Shown: piece after piece, positions 10,132 through 17,799 of the stretch | Layout: the number at the start of each line of letters is the position of its first letter | Position numbering within the stretch: the first letter of the stretch is position 1 | DNA from: Brevibacillus humidisoli | GTDB taxonomy: Bacteria; Bacillota; Bacilli; Brevibacillales; Brevibacillaceae | Length of the DNA: 64,000 nt | Assembly (NCBI RefSeq): GCF_020923435.1 | Contig: NZ_CP087263.1 | Span: forward strand, 1,383,970 to 1,447,969 | Direction of reading: 5' to 3' | Position numbers and translations under genes: made by a program | The notes under the pieces: generated by a model | What the model saw: the letters and a program-made list of their open reading frames with translations, nothing else | Database searches by the model: none | Told to the model about the DNA's origin: nothing

Positions 10132-10578
10132 TTATGTTGTCTTTTTATTTCGAAAGTATCGATAAACGATGGCGAGAATCGATTTCCGGGTAAGGATGCC
10201 GACAAACCGGCCAGCATCATCTTCGATGCAGACAAATGGATGATTGATCGACAGTTCAAGTGCCCGCAAGAAAGTATCGCTGTCCTTCATGCGAGGGATT
10301 TTGCTGTTCATGACCTCTACCACCTGATGTTCGTGCAGTGTTTCGTATTCGATCCGCTCCATGCCGAGTATGGATTCTAGAATCAGTGTTTTGCTGATTT
10401 GTCCGCAGATTTTGTATTCTTTATCCAAGACGGGGATCGCTGAATACCCCGATTTAATCAACACCAGTAAAGCGTGTTCCAGCGAATTGTTCAATTGTAC
10501 ATGTGCAACCTGTGAAGCGGGGATAATCAGTTCTTTGATTTCATTTTCAAGAAGTTGTCGGGTTTGAGGATCGTTCAC
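10132..10578 (-). CDS. cbpB: CBS-domain protein, c-di-AMP-binding (CbpB/DarB-like, YkuL)
   Basis: 148 residues made of two CBS motifs in tandem. The sequence from IIPASQVAHVQ through LEHALLVLIKSGYSAIPVLD and GMERIEYETL to NHPFVCIEDD follows B. subtilis YkuL (DarB/CbpB) closely. That protein binds c-di-AMP and, when free of it, activates the (p)ppGpp synthetase Rel. GTG 10578 is chosen because AAAGGAG lies 8 bases upstream; an upstream ATG at 10617 has no such site. The role is inferred by family. Confidence 0.85.
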   Translation of the reverse strand: MNDPQTRQLLENEIKELIIPASQVAHVQLNNSLEHALLVLIKSGYSAIPVLDKEYKICGQISKTLILESILGMERIEYETLHEHQVVEVMNSKIPRMKDSDTFLRALELSINHPFVCIEDDAGRFVGILTRKSILAIVYRYFRNKKTT

Positions 10579-10728
10579 GCCTTTCACTCCTTTGCCAGCG
10601 TCTCGTACATCGTTCATGATACGGTTTTCCTTTACGTTTGTAAAGCGATAGACGCTGAAGCCGGCGACCCATTCATGGTCATGTGCAGTGCCATCCCATC
10701 GTTATCAAAACGATATCGGTTGGGGCAT

Positions 10729-10757
10729 AAGAAAACCCGGCCTGACAGACCGGGTAA
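10729..10757 (-). terminator. orphan minus-strand hairpin terminator upstream of cbpB
   Basis: Stem ACCCGG with CCGGGT. On the minus strand it is followed by TTTTCTT. No minus-strand gene ends here, so it may be an attenuator in the cbpB leader or end a short antisense RNA. The rest of the gene-free stretch 10579-10917 shows nothing else recognisable. Confidence 0.5.
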
Positions 10758-10917
10758 AAATGAATCGAGGTGTGGAATCATCGTTCCCTTTTCAGTATTA
10801 TGCAGCAAACCGCTCGGCCTGACACTAGGAAGTTGAAGGAAAATACGGGCGCAACGTTTGGTCTGTATGGTTCGTCTAGGCAGTAGGCATGTGAATAGAG
10901 GCTCAGGAGGAACGAAT

Positions 10918-11628
10918 GTGATTCGAAGAAAATCATTGTTGTTATTCTGTTTTCTCATCATCGCGGCAGCCGTCACGCTCTGGTATGCTGGACAGCCTCA
11001 GTTGTACCCGGTTCAGGCAGAGGACGACATAGAGCCAGAGGCTGCCCAACTTGATCCGGTACCAGACTGGTTATATGAAGACGTGAAGGCGCGTTTGACG
11101 GGGAACGCTCAAGCATTGCTGCAGCCTTCTTCACTTACTGTCGTTCGTACTCATCTTCGCTATGACGAAAAGACTGGACAGCGGCAGGAGCCGGAATTGG
11201 CTGTCTTTGTTACCTTGGATCATCTCAACGGTTTGTTTGTTTTGTACGCCCAACAGGACGGACGCTATCAGCCTGTTTATGTAAAGGAAGAGCCCGTATA
11301 CGGCGTTCAACTCTTCTCTGTCGGAGGCGGAGAGACCTTGGTGTTTACCAGCGGGTTTGGTGGTACCGGCATCCAGGAAAACAAGTTGCATGCCCTTCGA
11401 TACACGCCGGAGGGATACAGGGAAGTGTGGAGCGATATTGGATATGCTCACACCGCTTATCCTGAGGAGATTCAGGTCACTTACGGCAACGTGCAGATGA
11501 GCATGTCCGGTGATCTGGTGTACCTGCGGCTGCAACAAAAAAGGTCGCCAACCGGTGAAGTGCAGACGGAAACCAGCTCGAGCGAGACACTTACATACGA
11601 TGAACAAACGCATCAGTACATACCGTAA
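10918..11628 (+). CDS. exported or membrane-anchored protein of unknown function
   Basis: 236 residues. A basic start (VIRRK) and one hydrophobic segment (residues ~5-24) look like a signal anchor or uncleaved signal, and there is no lipobox cysteine. The rest is a soluble domain rich in beta-strand-like sequence (VFVTLDHLNGLFVLYAQQ, GGGETLVFTSGFGGTG), which I do not recognise. GTG 10918 is chosen because AGGAGG lies 7 bases before it. It is followed by a strong terminator and transcribed alone. Confidence 0.7.
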   Translation: MIRRKSLLLFCFLIIAAAVTLWYAGQPQLYPVQAEDDIEPEAAQLDPVPDWLYEDVKARLTGNAQALLQPSSLTVVRTHLRYDEKTGQRQEPELAVFVTLDHLNGLFVLYAQQDGRYQPVYVKEEPVYGVQLFSVGGGETLVFTSGFGGTGIQENKLHALRYTPEGYREVWSDIGYAHTAYPEEIQVTYGNVQMSMSGDLVYLRLQQKRSPTGEVQTETSSSETLTYDEQTHQYIP

Positions 11629-11647
11629 ATCAGCAAGGAGAACCGCA

Positions 11648-11682
11648 AATCAGTCACATATAGGGATGTGACTGATTTTTCT
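11648..11682. terminator. bidirectional terminator between the exported protein and lipL
   Basis: A 12-bp perfect stem (AATCAGTCACAT with ATGTGACTGATT) followed by T-runs on the plus strand. It can also serve the convergent lipL. Confidence 0.85.
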
Positions 11683-11718
11683 TACGACACGTCATCCTGT
11701 ATCGTTCTCATCCATCGT

Positions 11719-12564
11719 CTATTTCGGCAACTGCCAGTCAGTCCGCAATAACTCATCAGCCGTGTACGAAAATAAGCCAAGCCTGTTTTGCAGGTGATCG
11801 CGTGCTTTTACCACAGCTGCCAGCGGCAAGGAGAACGGGATCCGCTCGCACTGCCAATGGGCGGAAAATGCATCGTAGATCACTTGCTTTACCTCATCTA
11901 CAGATACGAGGCGCCCTGCTGCTTCGCTGAGGCTGCCAATCGTGGAGGCGTAGATCGACGGTACCGGCCGACTCTTTTGCTCCATCTCGGCCAAACCGGC
12001 CTCCTGATAGAAGAATTCCATTCTCTCTCCCCGTTCCCGTCCGCTTCCCTCTACATTGATGCATAATTGCAATATAGCTCCTTGCCTGGTACGGCGCTGG
12101 GCCATCCCACCAATCTTTTTGCCATCGATGGAGAAATCGTAATCACCTACGCAGTAGGAGCCAATCACTGGCCCCACAACAATCCGTCCGTAGTGCTGTA
12201 GCCCGAGCTGCATCGCCTCAGCTGCAAACTGGAAAAACGTATCAAGCGGAACACCTGTATTCGGTAAGTGAAACGCTATATTTAACACACCACTGTCCAG
12301 CGGGACACATGCACCTCCCGAGGAGCGAAGCACGACACCATATCCACTCTGCGCGATATGGCGCAAGGCCTCCGGCAGCCGAGGCAGTTTGGCATCGCGG
12401 CGCCCTAGAAACAACCCGCGGTCATATATCCAGCAGTGAATGATCGGGACGGCCTCTGGCCGATCCATTCCGTTGGCGATAGCCTCGTCAAAGGCAAGCG
12501 GTTCAATCGGCTGCGACGTGTGTGTACCAGAATCAATCCAATGAAAGAGACGGGGTTCTGGCAT
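11719..12564 (-). CDS. lipL: octanoyl-[GcvH]:protein N-octanoyltransferase
   Basis: 281 residues, the usual length of B. subtilis LipL. LipL moves the octanoyl group from the glycine-cleavage H protein to E2 subunits of oxo-acid dehydrogenases by an amidotransfer through a cysteine thioester. The catalytic-cysteine motif GSYCVGDYDFSIDGKKIGG is present (Cys ~138), as is the RSSGGACVPLDSGVLNI lipoyl-ligase-fold motif. ATG 12564 has AAGGAG 8 bases upstream and is preferred over the longer frame. Its product would act on the PdhC encoded at 58906. Confidence 0.88.
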   Translation of the reverse strand: MPEPRLFHWIDSGTHTSQPIEPLAFDEAIANGMDRPEAVPIIHCWIYDRGLFLGRRDAKLPRLPEALRHIAQSGYGVVLRSSGGACVPLDSGVLNIAFHLPNTGVPLDTFFQFAAEAMQLGLQHYGRIVVGPVIGSYCVGDYDFSIDGKKIGGMAQRRTRQGAILQLCINVEGSGRERGERMEFFYQEAGLAEMEQKSRPVPSIYASTIGSLSEAAGRLVSVDEVKQVIYDAFSAHWQCERIPFSLPLAAVVKARDHLQNRLGLFSYTADELLRTDWQLPK

Positions 12565-12900
12565 GGTGACAGCTCCTTCCTGTGCTGCGAAAGTCCGTTT
12601 CCCATTATACACCCCAGTCTTCCGTTTTTCTATCAGGAGTCCTGTCGCCTAGCTCTTGCCTTCTTTTTGATCCGCGGGCGTGATCTTAACCAAATGTATC
12701 AGATGATGCTGGGCTCCTAACGTTGACCAAGTCAGGAATCCTTAGTGTTGAAAGAGGCAGTTGTTGGGAAGACCGCTGTTTCGACATGAGAAAACTCCCT
12801 CTGTTTATTGCGGAGAGGGAGTTCGGAGCAAAACTGCGTAAGAGTTGGAATGTAGGCTGAGACAGCATGGCGGGCAAGCTGCCAGGTGAACATATCCTTA
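12565..12900. other. gene-free stretch upstream of lipL
   Basis: This stretch holds the lipL leader and the terminator at 12791-12823. The small open frames here lack ribosome-binding sites and family resemblance. I see nothing else. Confidence 0.5.
12791..12823 (-). terminator. terminator of the small LysM gene
   Basis: A 10-bp stem (AACTCCCTCT with AGAGGGAGTT, 11-base loop), followed on the minus strand by TTTTCTC. Confidence 0.8.
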
Positions 12901-13095
12901 CTAATACGGTCTGTAAGGTGGAATCGGCCCGTAGGGAGGTATGAAAATGGGTATAAAGACGACGCGTGGCCTGCGAAATCTGCGGTAGGGTCTGCGAACT
13001 TGAGGATTGCTTGCGATCAATAACGACAGTGGCACACGCAGCCTGCGTGAAATGGTGAACAGGCTCTCACCCGGTCGGGCATAATAAGGATACAT
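12901..13095 (-). CDS. 64-residue LysM-like protein with Arg/Pro/Tyr-rich tail
   Basis: Residues ~3-33 (YARPGESLFTISRRLRVPL ... ASNPQV) fit the LysM core: GESLFTIS start, a middle helix and an ASNPQ-type turn. The rest, about 30 residues, is dense in arginine, proline and tyrosine (RRPYRRFRRPR, then PPYGPIPPYRPY). There is no signal peptide. GAGGGGTG precedes the ATG. Cytoplasmic LysM proteins with tyrosine- or arginine-rich tails in spore formers are often coat or cortex-interface proteins (SafA is the model). A CATAGACTA element on the minus strand upstream (~13130) resembles a sigma-K -10, but lacks a good -35. A spore role is inference. Confidence 0.68.
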   Translation of the reverse strand: MYPYYARPGESLFTISRRLRVPLSLLIASNPQVRRPYRRFRRPRVVFIPIFIPPYGPIPPYRPY

Positions 13096-13203
13096 GCTGT
13101 TATCACCCCTCGTATGCCATTTTGATCATAGTCTATGTATGGGGTGAACGACAGGGAAAGACGCTTGCCCACCTTGAGGAAAAATAGACGGCAGAGTCCG
13201 AAA

Positions 13204-13233
13204 CGAAAAAAGTCCAGACGATCACAGTCTGGA
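13204..13233 (-). terminator. terminator after the HPr-like gene
   Basis: Stem TCCAGAC with GTCTGGA, followed on the minus strand by a TTTTTT run. It separates the lrgAB/HPr-like unit from the LysM gene. Confidence 0.8.
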
Positions 13234-13258
13234 TTTCGCTTTCGTCCAGCAACTTTCC

Positions 13259-13528
13259 TCAAACACCATCCTGCTGCTCTTCACGGAAATAGGGGCACAA
13301 GCATCCAAGCGCCTGATCCGCATCGGAGCCTGTCGCCCGAACCACAATGGTCAGCCCCTTGATGGAGGGAAAAAAGCTCATGGCGCTAAGCGGATTTTTC
13401 ACATTGATCTGCCGGTTATTGGCCTCAATCAAGATATAACTGTCAAATCGGTTTGCATCCCGTACCAACTGCGTGATTTGTGCAGGCAGCAGTCTGCGGG
13501 TCATCGTAATACTGATCTCTTTTTTCAT
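13259..13528 (-). CDS. HPr-like protein lacking both phosphorylation sites
   Basis: 89 residues, the length of HPr. The second half of the fold is recognisable: LVRDANRFDSYILIEANNRQ, INVKNPLSAMSF, IVVRATGSDADQAL (compare FDSDVTLE, VNLKSIMGVMS and SASGADENDAL of HPr). The catalytic stretch GxHARPA is replaced by RRLLPAQIT, so the position of His15 is leucine. The position of regulatory Ser46 is asparagine. It therefore cannot carry phosphate as HPr does; Crh (Gln15) is a known partial precedent. AGGAGGG lies 7 bases before the ATG. It sits 33 bases after lrgB on the same strand, so it is probably co-transcribed. Confidence 0.75.
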   Translation of the reverse strand: MKKEISITMTRRLLPAQITQLVRDANRFDSYILIEANNRQINVKNPLSAMSFFPSIKGLTIVVRATGSDADQALGCLCPYFREEQQDGV

Positions 13529-13560
13529 GATTTTACCCTCCTACGCGGTTAGCAGGTGCA

Positions 13561-14247
13561 TCAAAACCAGAAGGTGTACAGTTCTGGTGAGACCACGGCA
13601 ACCAGTGCAGCAGCGATCGTCATCCCTAAACTGCCCATTACTCCTTCCTTTTCCCCCCATTGGGCGGCACGAGAGACGCCGACAAGAGAGGCTGCCGTGC
13701 CAAGTGCCAATCCTTTGACCATGTTGCTGTTTACCCCGGCCAACTGCAGAAGAGCGGGGCCGATCAAGATCCCGGTGAGACCGGTCAGAACGGCGAACAA
13801 CGCGGTCAATTCCGGGAGTCCACCTAGCAATTGAGAGACGGAGACCGCCATTGGGGTGGTGACGGATTTGGGTACCAGAGAAGCAATCGTGGTGTGAGCA
13901 AATCCAAGAAGATAAGCAAGCCATATCGCACAAGCGATTCCAGCTCCTGATCCAAGCGTCACCCCTGCGACAATAGAACGGAAATATCGCTGCAGGAGAT
14001 GTCTGTATTTGTACAGCGGAATGACCAAAGCCATCTGAGCTGGCCCGAGAAAGAAGGTGATGGAGCGGGTGGCCGATTGGTAGGTGGCATAATCAATATG
14101 CGTGATCCACAGGACGGCAATGATCAATAGTGGACTGATCAATACCGGACTGGTCCAAATCCCGCCGATCTTCTGAAACAGGACACACCCAACGACATAA
14201 GCGCCCAATGTCAAAATCACTAACCAAGTCATGAGGTCATTGTTCAT
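13561..14247 (-). CDS. LrgB/CidB-family membrane protein
   Basis: 228 residues, with about six or seven hydrophobic segments. The motifs KSVTTPMAVSVSQLLGG and GIACAIWLAYLLG are the signature of the LrgB family. Paired with an LrgA-like protein, it is thought to form holin/antiholin-like or pyruvate-transport complexes. It overlaps the upstream lrgA-like gene by 11 bases. GGGAGAG precedes the ATG. Confidence 0.88.
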   Translation of the reverse strand: MNNDLMTWLVILTLGAYVVGCVLFQKIGGIWTSPVLISPLLIIAVLWITHIDYATYQSATRSITFFLGPAQMALVIPLYKYRHLLQRYFRSIVAGVTLGSGAGIACAIWLAYLLGFAHTTIASLVPKSVTTPMAVSVSQLLGGLPELTALFAVLTGLTGILIGPALLQLAGVNSNMVKGLALGTAASLVGVSRAAQWGEKEGVMGSLGMTIAAALVAVVSPELYTFWF

Positions 14248-14599
14248 CGTTTCGTCTCTCCCCTCTTTTCAACATCATGGCCGCCCACGCCGTGCAGATC
14301 AGAACGATGGCTGTGCTCAATACGATAATGACCAAGAGACGCCAACCGCCCTGTGAAAGTTCCGGCCAGTAGTTCATCATCCCGACGACTAGTGGAACAA
14401 GAAACAGCATCATATGACGGGTGAAAAACCGGCTGGAGAGCTCCCAGCGCTCCGGTTTTACAGCTCCAGTCCACAGCAGAAACAGCATGAGAACCATACC
14501 GGTCAGCACGGGTGGAAAAGGGAGCGTGATCACCTTGTGGAGCAGGACGGCGGCCCCATAAAGCACACTGAGCAAGAGGATTTCTACGAGCAGTTTCAT
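14237..14599 (-). CDS. LrgA/CidA-family holin-like protein
   Basis: 120 residues, four hydrophobic segments and a basic tail. The stretch LPFPPVLTGMVLMLFLLW and MLFLVPLVVGMMNYW match the CidA/LrgA family (LPIPGSIIGMLLLFLLL and LLFIPAGVGVM in typical members). The RBS AGGGGGA is upstream. It is the first gene of a minus-strand unit with the LrgB-like and HPr-like genes. In Bacillales such pairs often respond to pyruvate/acetate or membrane state; no regulator gene is adjacent here. Confidence 0.86.
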   Translation of the reverse strand: MKLLVEILLLSVLYGAAVLLHKVITLPFPPVLTGMVLMLFLLWTGAVKPERWELSSRFFTRHMMLFLVPLVVGMMNYWPELSQGGWRLLVIIVLSTAIVLICTAWAAMMLKRGERRNDEQ

Positions 14600-14947
14600 T
14601 TCTCATTCCCCCTGGTTGCGGCAGCAGTCCAATCGTTTTTCACCTCGATCTTCATCTTACTTGTAACTATAAAAGAGGAAAGAAAAAACGGCAAGTTAAA
14701 TGTAAGATAAAATAACATAAATAAAACGGTTACATCAATAAATAGCACGCTGAATCGCATGATTAGGAAAAAATGCACGCATTATGTAATTTTATATTAC
14801 ATATTAGTGACACATGAGGCCTGCGAGTTCCACTCTATCCACAAACTTTTGGGAAAACGCTGCTTATTTTTTATCATCGATGGCTTTCTTGTGTTATAAT
14901 GACTTGATGTAGCAAAAGAAAATACAACAAATGTTGAGGTGATAGAA
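14600..14947. other. AT-rich divergent promoter region (lrgA-like / miaB)
   Basis: This gene-free stretch is noticeably AT-rich compared with its surroundings. A TATAAT at ~14897-14902 lies about 45 bases upstream of miaB, with a weak TTATCA -35 18 bases before it. It must also hold the promoter for the minus-strand lrgA-like operon, but I cannot place it securely. Confidence 0.45.
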
Positions 14948-16456
14948 ATGACAGTGAAAACGGAGGGAGCGGACTTAAAATCCGTCAGCCCGAAAAAGAC
15001 GACGAAAGACTACAGCCAGTATTTCCAGCCGCCTTCCCTGAAGGATGCCAAAAAACGGGGCAAGGAAGAAGTGAAGGTTCATTATAATTTTTCCATTCCG
15101 GAAGAGATGGCCGGGATTGGTCATGGAAAACATTTCCTGATCAATACCTATGGCTGCCAGATGAATGAACACGATAGTGAGACGATGGCCGGCATTTTGC
15201 GTCAAATGGGCTTTACGCAAACGAACGATGAGTTGGAAGCCGACATCATCTTGTTTAATACCTGTGCTATTCGCGAAAATGCCGAGGATAAAGTGTTTGG
15301 CGAACTGGGACACATGAAGTCGATCAAACGAAACAATCCCAACCTGATTCTTGGGGTTTGCGGCTGCATGTCCCAAGAAGAAGCGGTTGTCAACAAAATC
15401 CTTTCCAAGTACCAGCACGTCGATCTCATCTTCGGAACGCACAACATTCACCGCCTGCCGGTGCTGCTGCGGGATGCCATGTTTGGCAAGGAGATGGTGG
15501 TAGAGGTTTGGTCCAAGGAAGGCGACATCATCGAGAACATGCCCAAGCTGCGGGAAGGCAACATCAAAGCCTGGGTAAACATTATGTACGGGTGCGACAA
15601 GTTCTGCACGTACTGCATCGTACCGTACACCCGTGGAAAAGAGCGCAGCCGACGCCCGGAAGATGTCATTGCCGAAGTGCGTGAATTGGCCCGTCAAGGC
15701 TACAAGGAGATTACGCTGCTGGGTCAAAACGTAAACGCCTACGGGAAAGACATTGAGGGCCTCTCCTACGGATTAGGCGACTTGATGGATGATATTCACA
15801 AGATCGATATTCCACGGGTGCGCTTTACGACCAGCCATCCGCGCGACTTTGACGATCGGTTGATTGAAGTACTGGCGAAGGGGGGCAATCTGGTTGAACA
15901 CATCCACCTGCCGGTACAGTCGGGTAGTTCAGAGGTACTGAAAAAGATGGCTCGCAAGTACACGCGCGAGCATTACCTTGAACTCGTTCGCAAGATCAAA
16001 GAGGCGATTCCCAACGTAGTGCTCTCTACCGATATTATCGTCGGCTTCCCCGGCGAAACGGAGGAACAGTTCCAAGAGACGCTGTCCCTGGTAGAGGAAG
16101 TAGGGTACGATTCCGCTTATACTTTCATCTATTCGCCGCGTGAAGGGACGCCTGCTGCCGGTATGGAAGACAACGTTCCGATGGAAGTGAAAAAGGAACG
16201 GCTGCAGCGCCTGATGGATCTGCAAAACCGCATCAGTTTGGAGAAAAATCTCGCTCTTGAAGGACAGGTGCTGGAGGTGCTGGTCGAAGGGGAAAGCAAG
16301 AACAATCCTGATGTGCTCTCTGGACGGACACGGGCGAATAAACTGGTCCATTTTGCCGGCGACAAATCGCTGATCGGTCAATTCGTCAATGTTCGCGTCA
16401 CAGAAGCGAAAACGTGGACCCTGCGCGGGGAAATCGTCACCAAGGTAGAGGTGTAG
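14948..16456 (+). CDS. miaB: tRNA-2-methylthio-N6-dimethylallyladenosine synthase
   Basis: 502 residues. Radical-SAM methylthiotransferase that converts i6A37 to ms2i6A37 in tRNA. Domains in order: a basic N-terminal extension (~65 residues, usual in Bacillales), the UPF0004 cluster-binding domain ([35 protein letters not shown]), the radical-SAM core ([16 protein letters not shown], CxxxCxxC), and a TRAM domain at the C-terminus. ATG 14948 has GAGGTGAT upstream. It acts on the product of MiaA, encoded at 24729. Confidence 0.96.
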   Translation: MTVKTEGADLKSVSPKKTTKDYSQYFQPPSLKDAKKRGKEEVKVHYNFSIPEEMAGIGHGKHFLINTYGCQMNEHDSETMAGILRQMGFTQTNDELEADIILFNTCAIRENAEDKVFGELGHMKSIKRNNPNLILGVCGCMSQEEAVVNKILSKYQHVDLIFGTHNIHRLPVLLRDAMFGKEMVVEVWSKEGDIIENMPKLREGNIKAWVNIMYGCDKFCTYCIVPYTRGKERSRRPEDVIAEVRELARQGYKEITLLGQNVNAYGKDIEGLSYGLGDLMDDIHKIDIPRVRFTTSHPRDFDDRLIEVLAKGGNLVEHIHLPVQSGSSEVLKKMARKYTREHYLELVRKIKEAIPNVVLSTDIIVGFPGETEEQFQETLSLVEEVGYDSAYTFIYSPREGTPAAGMEDNVPMEVKKERLQRLMDLQNRISLEKNLALEGQVLEVLVEGESKNNPDVLSGRTRANKLVHFAGDKSLIGQFVNVRVTEAKTWTLRGEIVTKVEV

Positions 16457-16459
16457 AGG

Positions 16460-16894
16460 ATGAGCCAAACAATGATTACGCACAAGGAAATCTTGGAGAA
16501 GGCACGAGAATTGGCCGGCATGATCGCAAGGACCAAGGAAGTCGATTTTTACAAACGGGCCGAACAGCAGATCAAGCACAATGAACGGGTTCAAGAGATG
16601 ATTGACGAATTAAAACAAAAGCAAAAGCAGATGGTCATGTTTGAATCGATGAACAAAATGGATCTGGCCCAAAAAATAGAGCAGGAATACAATCAACTGC
16701 ATGACGAGCTGGACAGCATTCCGATCGTTGCCGAGTTTAAACAGTCACAAGTAGATGTCAACGACCTGCTGCAGATGGTGACCAATGTGATCACCAACAC
16801 GGTTTCGGAAAGGATCATTCTCGACACAGGCGGCAATCCGCTGACCGGTGAAACAGGGGGCGGACCAGAGAAGAAAACGGGTGGCTGCTGCTAG
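16460..16894 (+). CDS. ricA: RicA (YmcA), YlbF/YmcA-family regulator of RNA processing and development
   Basis: 144 residues. It is mostly helical (MITHKEILEKARELAGMIA ... DELKQKQKQMVMFE), as in the YlbF/YmcA family. The tail after ~residue 125 is glycine-rich and ends in a cysteine pair (TGGCC), matching RicA, where C-terminal cysteines help hold Fe-S clusters in the RicA-RicF-RicT complex that influences RNase Y, competence, biofilm and sporulation. It starts 3 bases after miaB, the order seen in B. subtilis. Confidence 0.9.
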   Translation: MSQTMITHKEILEKARELAGMIARTKEVDFYKRAEQQIKHNERVQEMIDELKQKQKQMVMFESMNKMDLAQKIEQEYNQLHDELDSIPIVAEFKQSQVDVNDLLQMVTNVITNTVSERIILDTGGNPLTGETGGGPEKKTGGCC

Positions 16895-17078
16895 GCAGCC
16901 CCTTCTTCTTACCCTCTCTCGGCACAGGCACAGCACCGGGGTGTTTCTTCGTATATATAACTTTGGAAGCTGCTCAGGGTCGTCAAGTTTTTCCCAAAAC
17001 GGTACCTGCTTTTCTTGCACCCTAGACGAATGACCTGCATACAAATGTACAGAAACGTTGTATGGAGGAGGGAACGAA

Positions 17079-17636
17079 ATGTCGGGTACAGACAAAGACC
17101 TGCAGTGCCGGGAACTCATCGCAAAAGCCGTATGTGGCAAAGGACATAAATTTTCCCAAACGACACATACCATTTTGCCATCACATACACCTTCGACCAT
17201 CCTTGGATGCTGGGTTGCCAATAACAGTTTTCAGGCGGAAAAAGTCGGAGATGCGATCGAAATTACTGGTACGTATGACGTCAACCTGTGGTATTCATTC
17301 AAAGACAACACGCAAACAGAAGTAAAGAAGGAAACGGTCTCCTATTCCGAACTGGTACCCCTGTCCTTCTTTGACAGCCACTGCCGGGGTGACTTGGAAA
17401 TCATCGCACACGCCGTCGAGCAGCCCAAGTGCGTCAAAGCAGAGATTTCCGGAGGCGGTACGGTAACCGTTCGCGTAGAGAAGGAGTTTGCGGTTGAAGT
17501 GATTGGTGAAACCAAAGTATGTGTCGTCGTATGCGCGGGTGGTTGCGATGACAAGGATTATGACGGCGGCTTTGATGAAACAAGCGACGAGTTTGACGAA
17601 TTCGAATCAACCGATTTGTTTGATGAATTGGACTGA
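17079..17636 (+). CDS. cotE: outer spore coat morphogenetic protein CotE
   Basis: 185 residues (B. subtilis CotE is 181). CotE is the mother-cell protein that directs assembly of the outer spore coat. The N-terminal region (ELIAKAVCGKGHKFSQ, then HTILPSHTPSTILGCWVANN) and the ITGTYDVNLWYSF motif are those of the family. The C-terminus is strongly acidic (DETSDEFDEFESTD), as expected. ATG 17079 has GGAGG upstream, and the longer frame from 17058 has no site. The gene follows miaB-ricA as in B. subtilis. Confidence 0.95.
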   Translation: MSGTDKDLQCRELIAKAVCGKGHKFSQTTHTILPSHTPSTILGCWVANNSFQAEKVGDAIEITGTYDVNLWYSFKDNTQTEVKKETVSYSELVPLSFFDSHCRGDLEIIAHAVEQPKCVKAEISGGGTVTVRVEKEFAVEVIGETKVCVVVCAGGCDDKDYDGGFDETSDEFDEFESTDLFDELD

Positions 17637-17637
17637 T

Positions 17638-17671
17638 AGAGAGGGGACGAAAGACTCCTCTCTTTTTTTCT
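17638..17671 (+). terminator. terminator of cotE
   Basis: A G-rich/C-rich stem (GAGAGGGG with CTCCTCTC) followed by TTTTTTT. Confidence 0.85.
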
Positions 17672-17731
17672 TGACGTCGTCCGGCAACAACAGCGGCAGC
17701 ATACTTCCGTCATACTGTCGTGTACCGCATC

Positions 17732-17770
17732 ACGTCTCTTATTTCCCTGGCATAGGCTAACGCATAGCCT
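17732..17770 (+). promoter_or_regulatory. candidate sigma-K promoter of the amidoligase-like gene, with palindrome
   Basis: CATAGGCTA at 17751-17759 fits the sigma-K -10 consensus CATANNNTA exactly. An AC dinucleotide at 17732-17733 lies 17 bases upstream, as the -35 requires. The -10 overlaps a perfect inverted repeat, AGGCTA (17754-17759) and TAGCCT (17765-17770), that could bind a regulator. The distance to the ATG at 17800 suits a short leader. Short motifs arise by chance, so this is a prediction. Confidence 0.45.
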
Positions 17771-17799
17771 GTGATCACTGGCGGAGAGGGGCGGACGGT

